This document shows positions 1 through 5,098 of a stretch of 7,262 nt of DNA, in pieces (the first letter of the stretch is position 1; each line of letters opens with the position of its first letter). Both the position numbers and the translations under genes were made by a program. The notes below the pieces were generated by a model. That model did not search any database. It saw only the letters and a list, made by a program, of their open reading frames with translations, and was not told the DNA's origin. The DNA comes from Holophagales bacterium (GTDB lineage Bacteria > Acidobacteriota > Holophagae > Holophagales > Holophagaceae): contig JAIRRD010000276.1 of NCBI GenBank assembly GCA_031256155.1, positions 1 through 7,262 of the forward strand, given 5' to 3'.

Positions 1-2065
1 TGATAATTTTTATAAGACCCACTTCGCCCGTGTTGGCGGCATGTGTGCGACCGCAGAGTTCCGTAGAAAAATCGCCTATTTTAACCACTCGCACGATTTC
101 ACCGTACTTTTCTCCAAAGAGGGCCGTTGCGCCGGAAGCCAGAGCCTCATCAATTCCCATCTCATCAATAGTGATGTGTTTGGCAGCAAGGGCCTGCAAC
201 GTAGCTATGCGTTCTATTTCTGTCATGCGTTCCGAGTCAAGTGGAGCGAAGTGGGTAAAGTCAAAACGCAGACGCTCGGCATCAACAAGGCTGCCAGCCT
301 GTTTTATGTGAGATCCAAGTATCTCGCGCAGAGCGGCATGTAAGAGGTGAGTGGCCGTATGATGCGCTTGGACACGCTTTCTGTGTTCATGGTCCACAGC
401 GGTATGGACATTCACGCCCTCGCTGAGCATACCTTGAACACGAATGCGGTGCAGATGCCGTTTTGAGGCTGGGGCCATGCAGTCCAAGACGTCGGCGCTT
501 CCATTTTCAAACGTCATATGCCCTTTATCGCCGACCTGACCACCGGACTGGGCATAGAAGGGTGTAGCATCAAGCAAGGCAAATCCGTCCCCCGAAAGAG
601 ATTTGACTTTTGAATAGTTTGAATCGAACAGCGCAATTATGCGGCAATGGCTCTCTAATTGATCGTACCCTATGAAATGCGTGGCAGGCAGTTCTGCCAG
701 TGCCGCGAGATCCCCTTGAAGGCGTAAATCATGTGTTTTCATTGCCGCACGCGCTCTTGAGCGCTGTTCATTTAATTCTTTTTGAAACCCGTCATGGTCA
801 GGCGCAATGCCCTTTTCCTTGCACCAATCCTCCACAAGATCAACTGGGAATCCAAAAGTGTCATAGAGCTTAAAAATGTCTGAACCGGACAGCGTTCCAC
901 AGGCCACATTGCAGTTTTCCAGGTGCTTTATGCCCGCCAACAGGGTCTGGCTGAACTGTTGTTCTTCCCTTGCTAGTGTTTGATGGATTCTGGCCTGCTC
1001 CCTGACAAGTTCAGGGTAGTGGCTGGCCATGGCTTCAATTACAGCTGGAACCAGACCAGCAAAAAAGGGACTGGCTATACCCAGCTTGTGTCCAAAGCGC
1101 AGAGCGCGGCGTATAATTTTACGCATTACGTAGCCGCGCCCTTCGTTGCTGGGAACTACACCATCGGTACACATGAAAGCGGCGGCTCTTATATGGTCAG
1201 CTATTACTTGGCTAGCTGTGCGGTTAGTGTGTTCATGCCTGTCGCACTCTTTTACCCTGGCGATTTTCCAGATAGCGTTAAAAATTGGCTGAAAGATGTC
1301 AATTTCGTAATTGGAATCAACATTTTGAAGTATGGACGCTGTTCTTTCCAAACCCATACCGGTATCAACGCTTGGTTTGGGAAGAGATGTGAGTTTGCCA
1401 TCAGCGCCGCGGTCAAACTGCATGAAGACCAGATTCCAGATTTCAATTACACGGTCACCTTCACCATTGGGGATTGAGTCGCCCACATATCGTGGGCCGC
1501 GATCATAGTGTATCTCTGAACAGGGTCCACATGGCCCTGTGTCGCCCATTTGCCAGAAATTATCACTTTTGCCAAAGCGCCTTATGCGGTCGGGACTGAC
1601 ACCTGCGTTTTTCCACAATTCTTCCGCCTCTGCATCGGCTGGCAAACCTTCTTCGCCGCCAAATACTGTCACCCAAATGCTGTTTGGATCCAGAGCAAGA
1701 CATCCCCTGTCCAGAGGGCCTGTGATAAATTCCCATGCGTAGCGGATAGCATCGGTCTTGAAGTAATCGCCAAAACTGAAGTTGCCCAGCATTTCAAAAA
1801 ATGTGTGATGACGCGCAGTAAAGCCGACTTGATCCAGATCGTTGTGCTTACCGCCAGCACGCAGACATTTCTGACTGCTGACGGCTCTTAGGTAATCTCT
1901 TTTTTCTTTGCCGAGAAAGACATCCTTGAATTGCACCATCCCTGCGTTAGTCCACATTACAGTGGGGTCATCCGCTGGTCCGATTACAGGTGCGGAAGCT
2001 ACAACGCGATGTTGATGTTTTTCAAAGTAGTCCAAGAAGCGTTGACGAAGCTCTGATGTTTTCAT
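1..2065 (-). CDS. alaS: Alanyl-tRNA synthetase, 3' end beyond the window
   Basis: This cytoplasmic class II synthetase charges tRNA-Ala with alanine and edits mischarged Ser/Gly-tRNA-Ala. I translated the minus strand from the ATG at 2065 to the left edge: 688 uninterrupted residues, against roughly 860-880 in a usual bacterial AlaS, so the C-terminal C-Ala domain lies outside. The catalytic core is clear: the motif 2 region around residues 67-103 (QKCLRAGGKHNDL, FFEMLGNFSFGDYF), GPCGPCSE at 177-184, and motif 3 VDTGMGLER ending at 241. The tRNA-recognition helix GRGYVMRKIIRRA follows. The editing domain has the zinc ligands H569 and H573 (HTATHLLH) and C671 and H675 (ELCGRTH). The last motif is usually CGGTH, so the second Gly is Arg here. 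The start matches the family N-terminus (MKTSELRQRFLDYF), but no convincing Shine-Dalgarno precedes it; a lone GGA lies about 20 nt upstream. It probably shares a transcript with the DUF1573 remnant 45 bp upstream. The identification is very secure. Confidence 0.97.
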   Translation of the reverse strand, partial: MKTSELRQRFLDYFEKHQHRVVASAPVIGPADDPTVMWTNAGMVQFKDVFLGKEKRDYLRAVSSQKCLRAGGKHNDLDQVGFTARHHTFFEMLGNFSFGDYFKTDAIRYAWEFITGPLDRGCLALDPNSIWVTVFGGEEGLPADAEAEELWKNAGVSPDRIRRFGKSDNFWQMGDTGPCGPCSEIHYDRGPRYVGDSIPNGEGDRVIEIWNLVFMQFDRGADGKLTSLPKPSVDTGMGLERTASILQNVDSNYEIDIFQPIFNAIWKIARVKECDRHEHTNRTASQVIADHIRAAAFMCTDGVVPSNEGRGYVMRKIIRRALRFGHKLGIASPFFAGLVPAVIEAMASHYPELVREQARIHQTLAREEQQFSQTLLAGIKHLENCNVACGTLSGSDIFKLYDTFGFPVDLVEDWCKEKGIAPDHDGFQKELNEQRSRARAAMKTHDLRLQGDLAALAELPATHFIGYDQLESHCRIIALFDSNYSKVKSLSGDGFALLDATPFYAQSGGQVGDKGHMTFENGSADVLDCMAPASKRHLHRIRVQGMLSEGVNVHTAVDHEHRKRVQAHHTATHLLHAALREILGSHIKQAGSLVDAERLRFDFTHFAPLDSERMTEIERIATLQALAAKHITIDEMGIDEALASGATALFGEKYGEIVRVVKIGDFSTELCGRTHAANTGEVGLIKII

Positions 2066-2110
2066 AGTGTAAATTGTAGCGGTTCCATATCAAAATCTGT
2101 TCCGCGATTT

Positions 2111-2324
2111 TTATAATGGAGAGAGTCGTTTTAGGACGGCAACGATTGGTATTTCAAGCACTCGTTGCGTGGGGTCATCTGTTTGTCACCTTGAACTCAT
2201 AAGATACTTTTGTGCCTTCGGAGACTTTATTAAAGTCATGGTGCATTTTCTCAAAAGAGATGAGCGGGGCAGAAGTTTGAGCAAGACAGACAAGCTGTGG
2301 AACAAGAAGCATGGATATAGTCAT
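2111..2324 (-). pseudogene. DUF1573-domain protein remnant with internal deletion
   Basis: Reading from an ATG at 2324 gives a hydrophobic, signal-peptide-like start (MTISMLLVPQLVCLAQTSA) and then ISFEKMHHDFNKVSEGTKVS and YEFKVTN, the usual opening of a DUF1573 domain (Ig-like, usually exported; function poorly defined). The frame stops at TGA 2175-2177. In the next frame the same DNA continues as DDPTQRVLEIPIVAVLKR and ends at TAA 2111-2113, which resembles the closing strand of the same domain (TNDP...L.I...V). The middle, which in the family normally holds a CGCT-like motif, is absent. The simplest reading is an internal deletion joining the first and last strands out of frame, perhaps through short similar VTN/TND-coding sequences; that is inference. 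The start lies 1 nt past the stop of the small upstream ORF and the end lies 45 bp before alaS, so it once sat in that transcription unit. The signal sequence lacks a basic n-region, so the true start may also be lost. The family call rests on short motifs and is moderate. Confidence 0.6.
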
Positions 2325-2325
2325 T

Positions 2326-2478
2326 TTACTTGTGGAGCATAAAAATGCTCCACAAATAGACTGCGCCGTAATAGAGCGAGCCGCCATCAGCGGAGAGCGA
2401 AATGGGAGGCGTAGGCGGTGCTTGCCTATCTGTACTGTTGTCAAGGGCATTGACTATAGCATTCATAATTAATCCCAT
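2326..2478 (-). CDS. Small hypothetical protein (about 46-50 residues)
   Basis: I do not recognise this protein. From the ATG at 2478 it reads 50 residues, starting MGLIMNAIVNALDNSTDRQ and ending SLYYGAVYLWSIFMLHK before TAA 2326-2328. A second in-frame ATG at 2466 would give 46 residues. The middle is proline-rich (QAPPTPP) and the C-terminal 17 residues are aromatic and hydrophobic, possibly a short membrane segment. Codon choice (many C- and G-ending codons) looks more like coding sequence than the overlapping frames do. GGGGG about 10 nt upstream of the first ATG is a poor Shine-Dalgarno match. The DUF1573 remnant begins directly after its stop. The last codons coincide with a strong hairpin. 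It could be a real small protein, a remnant of a larger gene, or chance. Confidence 0.35.
   Translation of the reverse strand: MGLIMNAIVNALDNSTDRQAPPTPPISLSADGGSLYYGAVYLWSIFMLHK
2330..2355. repeat. Perfect 11-bp inverted repeat, 4-nt loop
   Basis: The arms TTGTGGAGCAT (2330-2340) and ATGCTCCACAA (2345-2355) pair perfectly around AAAA. No T-run follows on either strand, so it is not a typical intrinsic terminator. It covers the last codons of the small ORF and ends 6 nt before the ATG of the DUF1573 remnant. In mRNA it could limit ribosome access to that start or stabilise a 3' end. It could also be a protein-binding palindrome. Confidence 0.55.
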
Positions 2479-2528
2479 AATACCAAACCCCCGTTTACAA
2501 ATCAAGAGTGTTGCATTTTGGGATTATA
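2477..2528 (-). promoter_or_regulatory. Candidate sigma-70 promoter(s) for the small ORF-DUF1573-alaS unit
   Basis: Two overlapping candidates read leftward. The first has TTGATT (2500-2505), a 17-bp spacer and TATTAT (2477-2482), which would start RNA near 2470. That is only a few bases before the ATG at 2466, leaving almost no leader. The second has a perfect TATAAT (2523-2528) with only a weak -35 (TTTGCG, 16-bp spacing) and would start RNA near 2516, giving the ATG at 2478 a normal leader. Either could supply alaS, which has no other obvious promoter in the 45 bp before it. The roughly 100 bp up to the pseudogene end at 2629 shows nothing else I can name and no clear terminator. Confidence 0.4.
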
Positions 2529-4636
2529 GCCACTTCAAGAATGGCGCAAATGCTTGTGCAAAGAATCATCTATAATCACTTTTTGAAACACTCTCTACAA
2601 ATCATTTTAATTGCTCGAAAATATTGGTTTACTGGATATTTAACATCATTTCAGCTTTTATCCAAACGCCGAGTATCCACTCATTGGTGCAACTTTTTTT
2701 CTCCTGGAATCGGCTCAGACATGCATTACGAACAGTCTCCCAATCGCGAGCTATATCTGTTTGCCTTATGAGTTTTATAAATACAACTTCTGGCATAACA
2801 TTTTTTTGCACATAATACATTGCATCGTACCAAAATTCAGTTTCTTTGAAAAATGTATGCCAGTCTATGAAATTTGAAGATACGTCCAAATCTTCCCAGT
2901 CACTTAGTCTCTGCCAGGGATTATTTGAATACCCTATAGAGCTGTTACGGAGATTTATCAGGCCCTCTATTATAGTGCCAGAGATTAGACGGAACCATTT
3001 TTCTTTATTTATCATTTTTGAATAGGCTTCATATGATGGCGCAATACGTGTAATTTTAGTATTTTCAAAAATCTTATTTTCAAGAACCTCATCAGGAAGG
3101 TATTTTGCTGCTTCAAGGCAATACAAAGTCCTTGCAATATGGTTATTTGGGTTTTCAAATATAAATTCATCCAAAGTACTGAGGTGAAACCGATCCTGTT
3201 GTTCAATTAGTTGCCATAGTTCCCTAGCACCTTCAAAGATTGAATTTAGATTATCATTCTTACTTTCCGGGACTACATAGCCAGAAGCGGAAAAACCATT
3301 CGCATTCTGCAATGTTCAAGCATCTTTAGGAAGGTTTAGGTTTTGTGTCGCAGTAATATTGAGTTTCAGTTGAGATAATTGTGCGGTAAGTAGTTTGAAA
3401 AAATCGACAGAAAAATTATGTGTCAAAAGTAGAGTATGAGAATGTTTCGGCTCCCTCACAGGTGCCGGTTGAACAAACAGGTCTTCAATTTGTTTTAAAT
3501 TTGGCAATTGCTCTATATTAATATTATGTGCATTTTATAACCTACGAAAAACGCTATTTTTTATTTTATCAGAATACGTTGGCCATTCAGAAGCGAATTT
3601 TAATGGTAGATTTCGCAAATAAACTTCCACTTCCGTATATTTTTTACTTACAATAAGATATGAGATTCTTGTAATAGCAACACCAGAACGCGCATCGCTA
3701 AAATTGATTCCATAAGCAATCTCTTGTTCCTGGATCCACTGTTCTATTTCATCTAAAAACTTCAACCCCTCGGCCAGTTGGTTGTTAAGAAAAAGGGGAA
3801 ATGCAGGATAGAAAAATCACTTTCCACCATCCTATTGCTTGGGGGGAATCTCAGTTTGGACAGCAATTGCTTTGTATCCAGATTTTGTGCCATCATGGCA
3901 AATTCCCTCCATTGATAATAGAGTCCAGATTTAAAGGGATTGCGTATTATCTCAGCCTCAACTGATTCTATAAATTTATGTGATTCTTTTTGGAAACGAA
4001 CATCATTTTTAAGAAGCGATGATCTATCTGCCCCTAATGGATTAAGGGTGGTAATAATGCCAACTGCACTATACAGCCAGCTTAAATATCCAGAACTGTT
4101 GAGCATCTCAATTACCTTAGCGAAAGCGGGAATGTCGATACTGCCTGATTCAAATTTTCGAAGATTCATAACATACCACAATAATAACGCATCCTCGTTG
4201 CTGGAGTGAAGCTTTAAAAAACCTTCCAGACGTTCTTCCAAGGGCTTCCATCCCAATTTGCTCAGTTCACGTATTATATCCGGCTTGGTTTCATTATAAG
4301 AGAGTTGTACCCCTTTGTTGTCGTAATATATTATCAAAATATCTTCTTTAAAACCAGGAAATAAACCAAGTATGCCGCAGAGTTGTTCATATTGATCTAA
4401 GCTCAATTCTGCATAATAATCCAGTGCAGAATATAGAAAACCAAGATGACTCTTAAGGGCATTCATAACAGAACTGGAAAACTGTTTGGCCTTTTCCTTA
4501 GATTCCATAGTAAAACTATAAACGGCAGCTTTTTTTCTAAGATTGATAAGTCTTAAATCTTTAGCTATTTCCTTAGATTGTGCTTGCAGTCGTAAAATAC
4601 CGATAGCATAGCTTGCCGTTATAGCAATTTTCGCTT

Positions 4637-4680
4637 TCATAGTCCATTTACGGCGAGCCAAGCTCGCCTATGGACTATGA
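4637..4680. repeat. Nested hairpin: 11-bp outer and 7-bp inner stems
   Basis: The outer arms TCATAGTCCAT (4637-4647) and ATGGACTATGA (4670-4680) are perfect complements. Inside them GGCGAGC (4652-4658) pairs with GCTCGCC (4662-4668) around a 3-nt loop. An asymmetric internal loop separates the two stems. On the minus strand the structure buries the TTG at 4661 and the ATG at 4640, so either restart codon would be sequestered in RNA. No T-run follows. Confidence 0.8.
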
Positions 4681-4688
4681 GCGGCTGT

Positions 4689-4704
4689 GATTCGCAAGCG
4701 AATC
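4689..4704. repeat. Perfect 7-bp inverted repeat within the MITE-like element
   Basis: GATTCGC (4689-4695) and GCGAATC (4698-4704) pair around AA. It lies between the two larger hairpins of the insertion and is probably part of its structure. A 2-nt loop is too tight for the full RNA stem, so the innermost pair would open. Confidence 0.7.
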
Positions 4705-4709
4705 CCAGC

Positions 4710-4743
4710 ATAGCGGTTTAATTACAATAAGTTAAACCGCTAT
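4710..4743. repeat. Perfect 12-bp inverted repeat with 10-nt loop
   Basis: The arms ATAGCGGTTTAA (4710-4721) and TTAAACCGCTAT (4732-4743) are perfect complements around a 10-nt AT-rich loop. The right arm overlaps the right terminus of the insertion, so this could be its terminal hairpin or a nested element. In minus-strand RNA it is the first structure after the in-frame TAG. It lacks a downstream T-run and is a poor intrinsic terminator. Confidence 0.8.
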
Positions 4744-4936
4744 AACAGTAAAACAAGCAAACAAAACCTAGATAAAAGAATACGCATTTTAAACATCAGA
4801 ACCCCATAAACATAACCTTAACGAGTATAAATATTGTTATATTGACACTTATACAACAAAAAAACGACGTCAACAAAATATCAATTTCTGGCAAAAAGTG
4901 TGCCCACACAAGGGATTTGCAGCCACAAAGGTAAAA

Positions 4937-4990
4937 TTATGTTAATGACACAGACAAAAGAGAAAATATGAGCAACAGTGTAGAAACCAT
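4937..4990 (-). CDS. Possible 17-residue hydrophobic micro-ORF
   Basis: The ATG at 4990 opens MVSTLLLIFSLLSVSLT followed by TAA 4937-4939. AGGGA, 7 nt upstream, is a usable Shine-Dalgarno. The peptide is a single hydrophobic stretch without basic residues. It could be a membrane micropeptide, the start of a lost exported protein, or chance in AT-rich DNA, where Leu/Phe/Ser-rich peptides arise easily. The strong promoter upstream is the only reason to list it. Confidence 0.15.
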   Translation of the reverse strand: MVSTLLLIFSLLSVSLT

Positions 4991-4999
4991 GAGGAATCC

Positions 5000-5023
5000 C
5001 TAATCTGAGCATGGGAGAGGCAT
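5000..5023 (-). CDS. Possible 7-residue leader peptide
   Basis: This is the first start codon after the strong promoter: ATG 5023, reading MPLPCSD, with TAG at 5000-5002. AGAGGA (5029-5034) sits 5 nt upstream, the best Shine-Dalgarno in the leader, and a short AGAGG/CCTCT stem could mask it. There is no run of one amino acid as in classical attenuators. The stop lies directly before the AGGGA that precedes the next micro-ORF. The signal is good for translation initiation but too short to prove. Confidence 0.25.
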   Translation of the reverse strand: MPLPCSD

Positions 5024-5050
5024 AACGTTCCTCTGAGGATTGAAAAACTT

Positions 5051-5080
5051 ATTATACTACTAATCACGATCAAATGTCAA
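5051..5080 (-). promoter_or_regulatory. Near-consensus sigma-70 promoter
   Basis: The -35 hexamer TTGACA (5075-5080) and -10 hexamer TATAAT (5051-5056) are both perfect matches, with an 18-bp spacer, 1 bp above the optimum. RNA would start near 5044 and run leftward. The -35 lies only 18 bp past the purH stop, and no terminator hairpin separates them, so some purH readthrough is likely as well. It is placed to drive the decayed exported-protein gene, or any small RNA in its leader. Confidence 0.72.
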
Positions 5081-5098
5081 GTTTTTTTGGAATTCATA

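Larger units (their letters stand above)
4620..4742. mobile_element. MITE-like palindromic insertion with TA-flanked ends
   Basis: This non-coding block of about 123 bp (counting one flanking TA) is almost entirely inverted repeats. Its outer boundary is marked by GTTATAGC (4618-4625) and GCTATAAC (4739-4746), perfect complements that can be read as TA target duplications next to TAGC termini; three further T positions match at a 2-nt offset. Inside are three hairpins, annotated separately. It encodes no transposase, so it would have to move in trans. TA duplication with short inverted ends is typical of IS630/Tc1-mariner-type MITEs, but I do not recognise the family. The key support is functional: deleting it and leaving one TA joins CTG TTA to ACG GCA in frame and restores the signal peptide h-region RFCLLVLLLTASYA of the surrounding gene. 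The element brings the in-frame TAG and also an ATG (4640) that could restart translation. Confidence 0.55.
2629..4796 (-). pseudogene. Decayed gene for a large exported protein of unknown function
   Basis: I read one ancestral gene here, about 680 codons long. It begins at ATG 4796 (or in-frame ATG 4787) with a signal peptide (MRILLSR, then RFCLLVLLL) that is cut by an in-frame TAG contributed by the inserted element at 4620-4742. The frame resumes past the element (TASYAIGILRLQAQSKE) and runs to TGA 3762-3764. At about 3790-3798 a C4T5 run marks a 1-nt frameshift: the neighbouring frame reads on smoothly as LNNQLAEGLKFLDEIEQW and continues, interrupted only by TAA 3535-3537 and TGA 3316-3318, to TAA 2629-2631. 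The protein is rich in W, L and charged residues, looks mostly helical and suggests TPR- or HEAT-like repeats, but I recognise no named domain. Three short proteins (starts near TTG 3765, TTG 3507 and TTG 3312) are the alternative. Shared frame and smooth sequence across the breaks argue against it. The region is visibly AT-richer than alaS and purH, as expected for drift or foreign origin. Confidence 0.72.
4797..5044 (-). other. AT-rich untranslated leader of the decayed gene
   Basis: These 248 bases lie between the predicted RNA start (about 5044) and the original start codon of the pseudogene. They hold a small stem near the 5' end (AGAGG 5030-5034 with CCTCT 5016-5020), which includes a Shine-Dalgarno-like stretch, and the short open frames listed separately. 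The rest is AT-rich. One frame stays open for 46 codons after TAA 4937-4939 and ends in a TGATG overlap with the ATG at 4796, but it lacks a convincing start. I see no tRNA, SRP RNA, tmRNA or RNase P RNA signature and no known riboswitch. The length leaves room for an attenuator, a small RNA or an erased upstream gene. Confidence 0.4.

Noticed and set aside
980..1477. A 165-residue open frame on the plus strand.
   Set aside because: It lies wholly antisense to the conserved alaS coding sequence and is a shadow of its codon pattern.
3316..3318. In-frame TGA as a selenocysteine codon; Desulfovibrio-type bacteria can use Sec, and GCG...CGC pairing lies shortly downstream.
   Set aside because: The same frame also carries a TAA 73 codons upstream and a 1-nt shift, the surrounding residues (PKDA-stop-TLQN) look like no Sec site I know, and the candidate stem is short and bulged. 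A decayed gene explains it better.
3785..3800. Programmed -1 or +1 frameshifting at the C4T5 run.
   Set aside because: There is no recognisable slippery heptamer with a downstream stimulator, and two more in-frame stops follow, so a fused product would not reach full length.
3940..4209. An 89-residue open frame on the plus strand.
   Set aside because: It is antisense to the well-supported minus-strand protein, with no promoter, ribosome site or recognisable motif.
4637..4743. The hairpin cluster as a CRISPR array, attachment site or tandem terminators.
   Set aside because: The palindromes are different from one another, so there is no repeat-spacer pattern. No integrase or tRNA is nearby and none is followed by a T-run.
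4797..4936. A 46-codon open frame in the leader ending in a TGATG overlap with the pseudogene start.
   Set aside because: There is no ATG with a ribosome site; the only entry points are weak GTG or late ATG codons. The Phe/Ile/Leu/Cys-rich translation is what AT-rich non-coding DNA gives.
4797..5044. The purH-proximal leader as 6S RNA or another known ncRNA.
   Set aside because: I could not find the long paired rod with a central bubble expected for 6S RNA, nor conserved motifs of SRP RNA, tmRNA or RNase P RNA. A covariance-model search would settle it.
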